From contig OX637402.1 of the NCBI GenBank assembly GCA_951799425.1, positions 6,848,001 through 6,912,000 of the forward strand: a DNA stretch of 64,000 nt, written 5' to 3'. Of this stretch, positions 12,022 through 23,471 are shown piece after piece (position 1 is the stretch's first letter; the number at the start of each line of letters is the position of its first letter). A model generated the notes under the pieces. The model saw only the letters and a program-made list of their open reading frames with translations, was not told the origin of the DNA and did no database searches. This stretch comes from Ilex aquifolium. Its lineage: Eukaryota > Streptophyta > Magnoliopsida > Aquifoliales > Aquifoliaceae. The position numbers and the translations under genes are program-made.

Positions 12022-12273
12022 ATGGATGAGCAATTGTTTTGGTTTAGTCTAAACATGCTACGCATTTTTCCAAAAGATATACATTATTTGATCATAGCAA
12101 AAGCAAGGGTCATTAGAAAGTTAGAAATTGTTGACAATCAATCAAAACCCTTGTGCGGAAAAAGTTCCTTTGCCAAACGCCGACGAGCAAATCGACTCGG
12201 TGGTTGTGTAAAGTGTAGTCGTTTAATGCATATGAGAGAATATAATCAGTGTGTGGAACCAATTTCAGGTTGA
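12022..12273 (+). CDS. Small basic Cys-containing frame after integrase
   Basis: An 83-residue frame starting MDEQLFWFSLNML. It has a hydrophobic N-terminal half, a basic middle (KRRRANRLGG) and four Cys in PLCG...CVKC...NQC. A clear homologue lies at the same place in copy II (50695-50982, minus), with mostly conservative differences. I do not recognise the family. The basic stretch could be a nuclear-localisation or nucleic-acid-binding element, but that is inference. It may be a gene specific to this Athila subfamily. Confidence 0.5.
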   Translation: MDEQLFWFSLNMLRIFPKDIHYLIIAKARVIRKLEIVDNQSKPLCGKSSFAKRRRANRLGGCVKCSRLMHMREYNQCVEPISG

Positions 12274-12419
12274 TCGTTAGATCGTCTTGACTGGATTAAG
12301 TATGGGCAGAGTAAGGATTACCCTGAGACTCCATCTTATTCCAGTCCCATGCTTTCAAGATACGTAAGACGGGAGATTAATCGGGTCACTGATATCTTTG
12401 ATTTAGAAGATTCTGATTA

Positions 12420-13166
12420 AAAATTGATTATGACCAAAGGATGAATGATTTTAGATTTTGTATAGATGTAAATAGGATTATTAGTTAAATAAAGTAGAAT
12501 TTGAGTAGTTAATGTGGAATGTTTAAATGTTAAACTGATATTGTAATTGCGGGCTGAAAACTGAAGCAGAAAAACCAGAAGGAGACTAGCGTCACCCAGC
12601 ACAATCAACACATGGCTGACTATGAGTAGAATCAGTACGGTGGAGGCCCATCTGCTTCATGATTAGGCACTTCAGAGATTCCACATTACTACTACCCTTC
12701 CTGAAGTTTTTAAATTATGCATTTCATTTCAGTCTTTATGTTCTGAATTTGGTTTTTAATTAATCTAGTTGATCATTTTGGTTAAATTTTGTTAAGTTAG
12801 GATGCGTATTTCATGTGATTCACATTAACAATTAGGTTATTATTCTTATGCTTTGTAGGGATACCCTTAACCCGATTGCACGGAATTTTCATATATTTGT
12901 TGTGCACTATCTTAATATTTTCGTAGAAACTCATTCTTTTGAGCACGTAAAATTCCTTATTTTGAAAACTTTTGGAAATATTACCCTCCTTTATTAAGAT
13001 TACATATATAGTGGAGATTTAAAACTTATTGCAGATTTTGAGCCAATCCTCATTGGAGAGATATCACACATTTACTCAAGTAAGAATTTTAGATTCAGCA
13101 ACGAAATTTCCTTGAATAAATTTATTATTTTTGTTTTGATTAGCACTCATTGAATAACATGGTTAA
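12420..13166 (+). other. Non-coding 3' part of copy A
   Basis: AT-rich sequence between the small frame and the right LTR. I see no further gene, no repeat array and no clear polypurine tract directly before 13167. Confidence 0.5.
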
Positions 13167-14841
13167 TGATTAACCCTAATTAGTGTGTAATTGAATTAGG
13201 TTAATAGGTTAATTGTGTTAGTTAAATGATTTAAAAGAGTCAAAGTAGTTGAAATTAGGGTTAGTGCGTAAATTAGGGTTAATGCATGAAATGTTGTATT
13301 TTTCAGGGTTTTGGGCGTAAAAGCTACAAAGTAGAGGGGAACCACCTGTCAAAGTCAAATCAGAAAGGGGTCAAAGAGTAATTACATCAAGCAACCAAGG
13401 AACAACACCATGCAAAAACCAGTGGATTAGTGGCGTCCGGATGGTGGTGGTGGCGTCTGGACGGTCACCAAACCGCCTTAAGCCATCCTCCTCTCCCATT
13501 GGTTGATTCTTGCAGTAGTTGCACCCCATTGGTCCTCCTCAATTATGTCGCCTTAAAGCAGTTCCTATGGAGCCTATAAATACCCCTGCAGCCTTCCATT
13601 TTTAGCATTCATCATAATTCAATTTCAGTCAGTTAGTTTAGTGAGAGAGAAAGCCAGAGAATGGAGGGGAGTCTGGAGAGGCAGATACAGTCAGTGAGTG
13701 AGAGAGAGTCAGTAACAGTGAAGCGAAGCCCTGCCGAACCACTTCCAACCTGCTTTCCAGACAACTTTTTCTTTCTTCTACATTTCTGTTAATCATTTCT
13801 ACTTAGAGAGTTGAACCTCTCCCACTTTTGTGCCCTAATCGGTATTAAGAGTGGTCGTGTTTCAACTATTCCTCCGGAAAGAAGTGTTTGTATTTTATTT
13901 TTGTAATATAATGGAACTGTCTCGCAACTCTTGCTCGTCTACAACAATGGGGCGTGATACCCTTCGGTGAAGGGTGAACATATGTGCGATATTGTTTGAG
14001 TTATGGAAATGCCGATGTTACAACCATGTTTTATTGTTATATACCTCCCCTATTGATGGATGGTTACATTTACAATATGCTCATGGTTATGAACACTGAG
14101 TGGTACCTAATGCTATATACCATACTATCTACTAGTTATGTACTTCATGGATGATATAGTGATGTACGTGATTGGGTGTTACGAAATAGTCGATTGATTG
14201 GTTATAGATGGGTTAAGTCTCAGCATAGCCAATGCTTTCGATTCAATGCGTAAACCGGAATCTCGTCATCAATGAATCCTCAACCTGCCGGTTGAATAAC
14301 TGTAGTATTCCTTCTGAATGGCTAGCCTTCTGGTTTACTACAGTTCTTTAACTATTCCATGGTACAGATATGCCGATTGAGTAATTCAAGTATTCCTTCT
14401 AAATGGCTTGCCTTCTGTTTACTCAAATTATTTGATTGTGCATGAGAATATACGTGCCAGCTAACCTAATCAGTTGCTGGATACGGTTCAATAAACATCA
14501 TACCTACCGGTTGACTTTCTAGTAAAATGGGGGTTAATTGCTGTAAGATGACATTTCCAGTACTTAGTCAATATAATGCATATGGAATCCCCGACCTGAA
14601 GTGTATCTTTAATTATCGCATTTTGTATATTTTAATTATTGCATTTCCATAATTTTAATTTAGTTATTTTAGTTGTTCTAAGCTCGCACCACAAGCTTTT
14701 TTATTACACTCTGTAACTGTAACAACTTCACTACTTCTATTTTGATTTCTAAGATTAGCTCCCTGTGGGTTTGACCTCGGACTTAAACCGAGTATTATAT
14801 TGCAATTTGACCATTTATACTTGGGTGTATACCACTATTCA
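13167..14841 (+). mobile_element. Right LTR of copy A
   Basis: Begins TGATTAACCC and is colinear with the LTRs at 16078-19613 and 44241-45729. It has TATAAATA at 13575-13582, a 'cgaagccctgccgaacc' block near 13724 and the 'ctccctgtgggttt' block near 14759. The 3' end is uncertain: I place it at ATTCA (14841), where the usual GCAGATCA is missing. Confidence 0.8.
13575..13582 (+). promoter_or_regulatory. LTR TATA box
   Basis: TATAAATA at the LTR position matching 5090-5097. Confidence 0.65.
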
Positions 14842-16077
14842 GGCTGAATGTGAGTTAGTTAACATTTTTCTTAAATTTTTAATTCGGAATTATGTAGGTG
14901 TATGATTTCTGAAAAATGATCTTAGGCAATTTGTGATTAATTTTGAGCCTTAGCCATTTCTGTCACAAAATTATATCTCTAGTTAGCCGTGATTGAGCCT
15001 AAAAAAGTATAATTTCTTTTTTCATGAAACCCATAAGTTAACCGAGCCACAAAAAAATAAATTTGACCTATCCTTGCTATCATATTTTCTTGTACCCTCT
15101 CCTAAGAAAGTGCTATACGGAAAAAAGAGCAAAGAGAAAGGAGAAAAAGAAGAAGATGGTGACTACTGCTCAAAGAAAGAGAAAAATTATGTGGAAGAAA
15201 GTAAAAAGCAAGAGAAAAGAAAGAAAGAAAGAAATAGCCAAGATAGTAAAAAATGAGAATGGAAATGAAAGAATGGAAATACCATGTGTGTGAAGTTTTG
15301 AAAAATTAGGAAGAGGTGTGCCACAATACTGAAGGAAATATAGCTTTTGAATATTCTTGACGTTGTATCTTAAACCCTAAACCCATGACCACGTTATAAC
15401 CTTATTAAAGTCCTTTTTTTATTCCAGAAGTCATGCATGTGTATTATTTCCGCCTATTCAGAAAAGGGAAAGTGTTGATAATGTGTTTGATGTAGTGTTA
15501 ATATTCTTTCATGAGATTATGCCAAATTCTAGTTTTATTCAAATAACCGTTCTTTTGACATTACATGTGAAATTACTTTGCTTTGTTAATAATATTCTTA
15601 TCACATGTAATTTTTGAGTGATAGTCACTATAACGAGAGTATGATCTTTGTTGAGTGATTTCCAGGAAAGGATTGACATTGAGGCTAAGTCTTGTACAAC
15701 AAAGTGAAGGGTGGTGATATTTCTTAAGTGATTTTTGGCATAAAGGAATCCTTGCATACACACGCAAGTTTTTCTGAAAATATATGGATAATGTTACAAC
15801 TAATGTGTGTTACTCTTATAGGGATCAGAGAAATGAGGTATCCTAGCAACACAGAGGAATGGTGATTTAATTTTATTTGTGAAAAATATGAATTATTCTA
15901 TCCTAACCTTTGAAGTTTGTATGTACCTTCACTAAAAACCTTCACGAGACAAAACACTTTTACTAGGGATCACCTAGGGGTTTAACGGCGTGTTGCGTAT
16001 GCTAAATGCAATCGAAAAATCTATGAAAGTGATTTGTTTTTATTACTAGGGACTAGTAATGTTTTAGTTGGCGGGTG
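14842..16077 (+). mobile_element. Post-pol 3' region of a further Athila element
   Basis: Landmarks such as 'ttttgagcctt', 'gccgtgattgagcct' and 'aaaccctaaacccatgacca' (15374 region) match, on the opposite strand, the non-coding region after integrase in copy B (about 28080-28160). A purine-rich coding-like stretch at 15110-15290 (GAAAGA repeats) gives only low-complexity Lys/Glu frames. The piece runs directly into the LTR at 16078 after a G-rich run (ttggcgggtg) that could be its polypurine tract. It looks like the 3' end of a second element whose front half is gone. Confidence 0.65.
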
Positions 16078-16484
16078 TGATTAACCCTAAATAGTGCGTT
16101 AATGAAATAGATTATTAGCTTAAATGTGTTAGTGAAATGAGTTAAATGAGTCAAGATAACTGAAATTAGGGTTAGTGCGTAAATTAGGGTTAATGCGTGA
16201 AACTTGATGTTTTTCAGGGTTTTTGTGCTGAATTACGCAAAGCTAGAGGGAGCAAAGTGTGCAAGCTTAATTAGAAAGGGGAGGCAAGTGCAAATATCAT
16301 CAATACATCAACCAAACTAAGGAGCAAAGTACAGAGAATTAGCACCTTCCGGACGGTGGTGATTGCATTCGGACGGTGGCTAAACCGCCTCACCTTCCCC
16401 TTCTTCTCCCATTGGTCAGCAGTTGTAGCAATTGCTCTGATTGGTCAGTCCCATGCCAACCACCTCAAGCTCCTTCCCAACTTT

Positions 16485-16492
16485 TATAAATA
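16485..16492 (+). promoter_or_regulatory. LTR TATA box
   Basis: TATAAATA at the LTR position matching 5090-5097. Confidence 0.65.
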
Positions 16493-17437
16493 GAAGGCCT
16501 CATTTTTATTTTCCGTCATTCAGTAATTCTGGAAGGAGGGAAGGTTAGGGTCAGTTAGAGCTTCGTCAGGAGAGTGCAGAGAGAGTTAGAGATAGTTTGA
16601 GAGTGAGAGACAGGAAGTGATGCCCTGCCGAACCACTTCCAACCAGTTTTTCTTCTTCTACATTTATGTTATTCCTTTTTACTTGGAGGGTAGAACCTCT
16701 CTCACTTTTGTGCCCTAATTGGTAATAAGGGTGGTGGTGTTTCAACTATTCCTCGAGGAATGATTGTTTTGTATTTCGTTTTGTTTGTAATTGAACTATA
16801 TTAGACCTCTTGCTCGTCTATAGCAATGGGGCGTCAGTAGTCCGGTTATACCCTTCGGTGAAGGGTGAACACATGTACGATTTTATGGAAATGTCGATGC
16901 TCTATCTATGCTTTAATGTTATATATACATGTACCTCCCTTATTGATGGATGGTTACATTTATAATATGATCATGGTTATTGATGAGCACAAAATATTGT
17001 ATATTTGAAGGTCTCATTACATTCATTTTAACTCAACTTTTGCATCTAAGTACTTAGAGTTAGCCGATTTTATGAATAATGTTGAATTCTCGATGTTGCA
17101 TGTTTTTATAGCTTAAATCATGTATTTTAGGACCTTGCAACTATGATGGATGTGTGGTGAGGGCATGGACACATTACATGAAGATTTGGAGGCTTAAAAG
17201 TGAAGAAATCAAGGAGGTATTGGTGTTTGGGAACAAAAGCACCAGCAGCCACACCATCTGGAAATAGAGCCTCGGTATTCCTCCATTTTTACCATGATCC
17301 ACTTCGAATCTGAAAAATTTCAAAACATGAAAGTTGTATATCTGGATGTCTTATGTATTGTGTCAAAATTTCAGCTCAATCCAACGGTTGGATCAAAAGT
17401 TATACCTATTCTACCAAGACTGGTCCGGAGCAGAAAA

Positions 17438-17531
17438 CCGTACCGGTACTATACCGTAGTACCGGTACTATACCGTACCGGTACTTCGAACTCCAGTAGC
17501 CAAACCGTACCGGTACACAGTACCGGTACGC
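17438..17531. repeat. GTACCGGTAC palindrome cluster in solo LTR
   Basis: Five exact GTACCGGTAC decamers in 94 bases, separated by CGTA-type spacers and a 'cgaactccagtagcc' spacer that recurs in the clusters of copy B. Confidence 0.95.
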
Positions 17532-17856
17532 TTTCCTGAACAGCCCGAAATGCCTACAAATCATTTCCCACTTGCTTGGGGGTCCCACCAATGATTCTCC
17601 CACTTGCCCCCAACATTTTCTTACACATCTCCATGCCTCTCTTGCACATTTTGAAGACTTTTAAGGCTTGGCATTAAAGGAGGATGGGAGAGAAGGGGGC
17701 TGCTCAGTGAGTTGCAGGCTAGCTCTTCCTTAGCCTGTCAAGAGCCATCATTCAGCCTCCCATTGATGGGAGGCCTGCACACAGCTAGGGGGGACCACCA
17801 TGCACGAAAATTGAAGGCTAACTCTCAATTATATTCAGCATTTACACATTGTATTT

Positions 17857-17870
17857 GGGGGGGGGGGGGG
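17857..17870 (+). repeat. Run of fourteen G
   Basis: A homopolymer in the solo LTR; its length may be unreliable in the assembly. Confidence 0.9.
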
Positions 17871-19613
17871 CTACCTAAGCTTAGAATAGTTAGGAAGAAG
17901 ATGAATAGTAGAAATGTTTATGTTTTTGCATTTTCTTCCATCTTTTCACTTGTAGTTTAATGTAAGGATCTTGTAATCTTCATTTAATGTCTTTAATGTC
18001 ATTCACTTCAAGTACATTTCAAGTTTAATCCCATGTTCTAGATTCCACCATTGTTGTTTCCAAGTTTTCTTCATTTCTTGCTTTCAAATGGGTATTGTAT
18101 ATTTTTCTTCATAGCCTAAGTTTTCTTGCTTCAAGTTAAGTTTCATGCTTTAAATCTTCATTTCTCTACAATGTCTTTCATTTACATTATGCTTGTCTTT
18201 CTTTTATGCATGAGTAGCTAGATTTTAAGTTGGTTAATCCAAGGGAGAACTCCTCTTGGGTGTGCCACTTCAACTCATTTTCATTCCTCCTCTCAGAGTA
18301 CGATGGCTCGGTTTGACTGGGTTGGGGTGAGGACATGGTTGTGAGTTCTTGATACACTGTAGGCATTGTCACGGGGTATGCTTGAATCCTCACCTCCATT
18401 TTAGTCCCGAGCTTCCCACGAATCAATCGTACTTCTAGGCTTTATTGGAGGAAGGCTTGAGTTGATTTGGTATTCCCATTGGAATGACCTCTTTGGATTA
18501 GCCAACACTTGTTTTTATTTCATTTTCATTAAGAACACTATCACAAACCAAACTCAAAACTCAAAAGATTTTACACTTCTCTTTTGTTCACTAAAATCAC
18601 TTTCACACAACTTGACATTTCCTTCCCTGAGGAGACGACCTTGGAATACCACCAAGTAAAACACGACCCACAAAAGTCTCCTTGCGATTGGGGAGCATTT
18701 TTGTACATTCACATATATCCACCAACCTATTTCCTTTCCCCTTGCCCTTTTCTTTTGACACTATCCCAAGGGAGAGTGACACTCCCTTTCGTTCATACAC
18801 TTTGGCTTCTAAGGGATAGTATTTAAGGAGTTAGGAATAACAACGTTTTTCATCAATCAGTTATGAACACCAAGCAGTACTTAATGCTATATACCATACT
18901 ATCTCTACTAATTATGTACTTCATGCATGATACAGTGATGTACGTGATTGGGCTTTATGTAACAGTCAATAGATTGGTTATAGACGGGTTAAGTCTCGGC
19001 ATAGCCAACGCTTTTGATTCAATGCATAAATCGGAATCGCATCATCAGTGAATCATCAACCTTCCGATTGAATAACTGTAGTATTCCTCTTAAATGACTT
19101 GCCTTCTGGTTTACTAGGGTTGTTTAACTGATGCATGATACAGAGATGCCAATTGAATAATTCAAGTATTCCTTCTGAATGGCTTGCCTTGTGGTTTACT
19201 CAGATTATTTGATTGTTGCATGGAAATATACCAATCGACTCACCTAATCACTTGTTGGATACGGTTCAATATACATTATACTTACCGGTTGACTTTCTAG
19301 TGCCATGGGAGTTAATTGTTGTAAGGTGACATTTTCAATAATTGAAACAATATAATGCATGTGGAATCCCCCAATTAAAGGGTACCTTTCAATTATTGCA
19401 TTTCCATAGTTTAATTAATTTTTTATTTTAAGTTGTTCTAAGCTCACACCACAAGCTATTTCATCACATTTTGTATCTGTAACAACTTCACCATTTCTAC
19501 TCTGATTTCCAATATTTAACACCCTGTGCGTTCGACCACGGACTTAAACCGAGAATTATATTGCAATTTGACTAATTATACTTGGTTGTACGACACTATT
19601 TTGGTGCAGATCA

Positions 19614-21201
19614 CCGAGCCGTCACCGGCTCCCATAACACATGCAATGCCATGCGTATGAATCCGGGCATTCCAAGCCCCCACCATTGATGTTACATATC
19701 CAATGACCATTATAAATCCCGGGTCTTTTTTTGTGTGGGTATTTATGGACTTCCACCAATGGGCGCCCAACCGACACGACATTTATGGACTTCCACCAAC
19801 GGCTCCGCATACGCCGACACACTTTATGGACTCAATACCAACGGAGTGTGTATCAAAATCACCGGGTCTTGCACCCGAGGGACATTCTAGCCCTTATTAC
19901 TAACCCCGACCCTATTTTCAATTCAACCCATGCGACTCAGTTGAACCTTGATCCAACTTTTTCGAGCCCACGCATTATCGACCAAGAGTGGTATTTGATC
20001 AAAACCATGCACACACCCACACTCATGTCACATGCCCATGAATGTGATGCTTCCAGTGCAAATGAAAATGTAATATACAATTGCAAATCTCAAGTCATGT
20101 TCAATATGTCATGAGCACATTATGAACAATATTTAATCTCAACCAACATTTTTAATTGCCAATTATATCATAAGCATATAATTACAATTTACAACATCAT
20201 CAAAACATGCCATATCAATTTCATTCCAATAACATGCTCATATTATTCAAGGCATTTTATCAAACATCCACAAGACACAAAATCATGTAAACGCATAATA
20301 TGCTCAATTCATCACATTTCCCATGAAATTACCAAACAAGCAATTTCAACAAACCCAATTCATGCAAGAATTAATTTTAACCATTGTTAAATCCACTTTC
20401 CACATTCCAACCACAATAGGTGTGTGTCATACATAATATTACATCTCTAACACCCTACCTATTTCATATTTCAACCCTAGGTCAGAAATAAACCTAACTA
20501 GGAGAAAAACCCTACCTCTTGAAGTGTAATACACGTAGTAGGAAGCTCCCAAGAACCCAAATCAAGCTTCAAATCTTGATTTCTGAAAATTCCGTCTTTG
20601 ATACTTCGTCAAAATCCCTGATTTTTGGTACATATACGTAGCCCTCGTCGAGTAGATGAACTTTAATTATTGGCCCGAAGCGTTTCGACGAACGGTTGGC
20701 CCTAGATCGTAGAGTAAATCTTGAAGAACTTTGGTTTTTCCCTATCTTCCTCTCCCTCGCTTTTTTTTTCCGAAAATTTGAAGTCAAATGGGGAGAAAAT
20801 CTGATTTTTCTCCCTTATTTATACTCCTTGGATACTTGGCCCACAACACGTCACATGTCCCGCCTTTAATTGATCCGATTTCGTCCTGAATCAATTAAAT
20901 CTCCTCATGTTTTAAGTTCAACATATTTTATTTGAACTAAATTTAATTTATTTTCCACATTTAGTAATTAATTCCAGATCGCAATTATTTTGGTCACGCG
21001 ACACTTGATTGCCTCGTAAAACGCAAAAAAATTGACTATTTCATAATTCAACAAAAATTAACTAGGTAACTAGATTTCGTGAGACGAATCCAGCGGTGAG
21101 GTCCGTTTCGTCATCCGAGCTCTAAAAAAATTCAAGTTTTCAACCCGTACTGTAGCGGCTAATTACCATTTTTATAAAAATTCAAATTTTCCTAGATTTT
21201 A
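19614..21201 (-). mobile_element. Del/Tekay LTR, partial
   Basis: In plus-strand terms this corresponds to the right two-thirds of the Tekay LTR at 40448-42843 (shared blocks at 'aatgccatgcgtatg', 'gggtcttgcacccgaggg', 'agattcgtgagacgaatcc' type) and ends TTTTACA at 21201, the LTR's own 5' terminus on the minus strand. The other end is cut where the Athila LTR ends at 19613. No gene content. Confidence 0.8.
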
Positions 21202-21876
21202 CAGTCTCGCGAAATCTAGTTACCCGTAAATTTTTGTTAAATCTCGAGATAGTCAGATTTTTTGTGATTTCCGAGGCGACCGGGCGTCACGTGATCAAAA
21301 TCAACGCGATTGGGTTTTATTTGTGAAATACGAAAAATAATTTAAAGTTAGTTCAAATAAAATATGTTAAACTTAAAACGGGACGAGATTTAATTGATTT
21401 GGGATGAAATCGGATCAGTAAAAGGCGGGACATGTGGCGCGTTGTGAGCCAAGTATTAAGGGGTATAAATAGGGGAGAAAATTTAGATTTTCTCCCCATT
21501 ACCCAACAAATTTTTGGATAGAGAGAGAGGGAAGAAGAGAGAGAAAATCAAGGGATTCTTCATCTTCTTCTTGCGATCTATGGCCAACCTTTGGTCAGAT
21601 TGCTTCAGGTCAAAAACTAAAGTTCAGCTACTAGACGAGAGCTACTTCTACGTACAAAAAATCACGAATTTTGTCGAAGTTTCAAAGACGAGATTTTTGG
21701 AAATCAAGAGTTGAAGCTTGATTTGGGTTTCTTGGAGTTCCTACTACGTGTATTACGCTTCAAGAGGTATGGTTCTTCTCCTAGCTAGGTTTATTTTCAA
21801 CCTAGGGTTTCTTATGAAATAGGTAGCATGACTTGAGTATGAGAAATGGTATAAAAATGTATAAAACCAATTTTTG
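20458..21876. repeat. Imperfect inverted repeat of two Tekay LTR pieces
   Basis: The left arm, about 20458-21087, is matched in reverse complement by the right arm, about 21202-21840, with roughly four-fifths identity by eye and a 114-base spacer. Both arms are Tekay LTR interior, so this is two LTR pieces facing each other and not a recent duplication. Confidence 0.8.
21202..21876 (+). mobile_element. Del/Tekay LTR interior, plus strand
   Basis: Colinear with the Tekay LTR at 46605 onward, from 'gcgaaatctagttaccc' to the 'tataaaaccaattttt' block, with TATAAATA at 21464-21471. Both LTR ends are absent. Confidence 0.75.
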
Positions 21877-22263
21877 ACGGGGTGCTCTATGTCTGACCCC
21901 TTTAGCTTATCCCCTGCAATCATACCAATCTCCATTAATTATCAATTTGAATCCATTTTGCCAAAAATTCACTACAAAACAAGTTAAATTGGATGTAATG
22001 AACATGCTTAATATGTAATGTTCCACACTCAGTGGACTGAAGAATTGGAGGACACATAAATTTTTGAGCCTTTGACCAATCCTTGTAGCAGTTTAAAAGT
22101 AACCTACACCACTGGATTCCTTTCTTACAGCAAGTGGATATCCCTTCTTTGGTGGGGTGGATTGTAACCAGTCCTTGCAATAACTTGAAAGCAATTTACA
22201 GCATCTGGGAGAAGTAGCCAACAGAACTAACAGTTTAATAGTCTAACAGACCATCTTAAGTGT
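21877..22263. other. Unclassified interval
   Basis: I recognise no gene or element. A frame of about 80 residues on the minus strand (21935-22180) has no family I know. A loosely repeated motif ('accaatccttg...aac' and 'accagtccttg...aac') recurs in altered form near 35510-35560, beyond the minisatellite, which may tie the two flanks to one original unit. Confidence 0.4.
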
Positions 22264-22284
22264 GGTGAGGTGAGGTGAGGTGAG
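22264..22284 (+). repeat. GTGAG microsatellite
   Basis: Four tandem GTGAG units at the left edge of the GTGACTT minisatellite. Confidence 0.85.
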
Positions 22285-22310
22285 GCTGAGTTGCCACTTT
22301 TGTACAAGTT

Positions 22311-23471
22311 GGTGACTTTGTGCCAATTTTTTGGTGACTTCTTTTCCAATTTTGGATGACTTTTATGTCAACTTTGGGTGACTTCTATGTCAAGAGTTGG
22401 TGACTTCCGTGTCAACTTTGGGTGACTTCTATGTCAACTTTGGATGACTTATGTGTGAATTTTGGGTGACTTATGTGTCAAGAGTTGGTGACTTTAATGT
22501 CAACTTTGGATGACTTTTGTGTCAAATTTAAATTATTTTTGTGTCAAGGGTTGGTGACTTCTATGTCCAGAGTTGTTGACTTTTGTGTCAACTTTGATGA
22601 CTTTTGTATCAAGAGTTGGTGACTTATGTGTCAACTTTATATAACTTATGTGTCAAGAGTTGGTGACTTCTGTGTCAAGAGTTGGTGACTTCTGTTTCAA
22701 GAGTTATTGACTTCTGAGTCAAGTTTGGGTGACTCATGTGTAAAGAGTTAGTGACTTCTGTGTCAAGAGTTGTTGACTTTTGTGTCAACTTTGGGTGACT
22801 TCTGTGTCAAGAGTTGGTGACTTTTATGTCAAATTTGAGTGACTTTTGTTTCAAGAGTTTGTGACTTTTATGTCAAGAGTTGTTGACTTTTGTGTCCACT
22901 TTGGGTGACTTCTGTAGCAGGCGTATGTGACTTTTGTGGCAGCCATATGTGACTTTTGTGGCAGCCTTATGTGATTTCTGTGTTTGTATTAAAGTGACTT
23001 CTGTAGCAGCTTTAAATGACTTTCATGGCAACCGTAAAGTGACTTCTGTGGCAACCTTAAGTGACTTTTGTGGTAGCCTTAAAGTGACTTATGTGGCAAC
23101 CTTATGTGACTTCTGTGGCAGCCTTATGTGACTTCAGTAACAACCTTAGATGACTTCAGTGGCAACCTTATGTGACTTCAGTGGCAACCTTAGGTGACTT
23201 CTACTACAACCTTTGGTGACTTCTGTAGCAGCCTTATGTGAATTTTGTGGTAGCCTTAAAGTGACTTCTGTGTCAACCTTAAGTGATTTCTGTGATAGCT
23301 TTAGGTGACTTATGTGTCAGCCTTAAAGTGACTTATGTGTCAGCCTTAAAGTGATTTTTGTGTCAACCTTAAGTGACTTCTATGACAACCTTAAAGTAAC
23401 TTATGTGACAGCCTTAAGTGACTTATGTGGCAGCTTAAAGTGACTTTTGTGACAACCTTAAAGTGACTTCT
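22311..23471 (+). repeat. GTGACTT minisatellite, left part
   Basis: About fifty tandem units of roughly 20-24 bases, nearly all beginning GTGACTT. Two higher-order variants occur: the left half alternates GTGTCAAGAGTTG and GTCAACTTTGG tails, the right half (from about 22930) has GTGGCAGCCTTA or GTGGCAACCTTAAA tails. It is interrupted at 23472 by copy B and resumes at 35387. The frames inside it are artefacts of the repeat period. Confidence 0.9.

Larger units (their letters stand above)
4891..14841 (+). mobile_element. Athila-type Ty3/gypsy element, copy A
   Basis: Order on the plus strand: LTR (4891-6343), primer region from 6344, gag, pro, RT, RNase H, integrase, a conserved GACAATG block, a small extra frame, and LTR (13167-14841). 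The integrase region carries the Athila-like block EHRAYWAIK. Heavily decayed, with well over ten breaks in the genes. The left LTR appears shortened at its 5' side and the right LTR lacks the usual GATCA terminus, so I see no convincing target-site duplication and cannot prove that both LTRs belong to one insertion. The LTRs differ substantially, indicating an old insertion. Confidence 0.8.
16981..18859 (+). mobile_element. Solo LTR, Athila type, with target duplication
   Basis: Starts TGATGAGCAC and ends CATCAATCA (TG...CA). GTTAT stands immediately left (16976-16980) and right (18860-18864). The unsplit LTR at 4891-6343 has this GTTAT once in the same context, so the insertion is well defined. 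Length 1,879 bp with no internal region: a solo LTR left by recombination between the two LTRs of a complete insertion. It belongs to the same family as 1-1838 and is related to the LTRs of copy B. Confidence 0.95.
16078..19613 (+). mobile_element. Athila-type LTR split by a solo LTR
   Basis: Begins TGATTAACCC and ends GCAGATCA. Without the inserted 16981-18859 and one duplicated target copy it is about 1.65 kb, the family length. It has TATAAATA at 16485-16492. The sequence continues across the insertion exactly as in the unsplit LTR at 4891-6343. The sequence right of 19613 is a Tekay LTR interior, so no duplication flanks this LTR on its own. Confidence 0.85.

Noticed and set aside
14993-15293. 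Lys/Glu-rich frames
   Set aside because: Low-complexity GAAAGA-rich DNA in an Athila 3' region, open in two frames at once, with no homologue elsewhere in the window.
19576-20114. Pro/His-rich frames that look gene-like
   Set aside because: They fall in Tekay LTR sequence shared with 41050-41500 and 47730-48090 and are not conserved as protein.
21935-22180. Possible host exon next to the minisatellite
   Set aside because: No recognisable domain, no splice-site pattern I could support, and loosely repeated motifs suggest repeat DNA.
22934-23131. Frame with a repeated CDF/VT motif
   Set aside because: It is a translation of the GTGACTT minisatellite; the periodic peptide follows from the repeat length.
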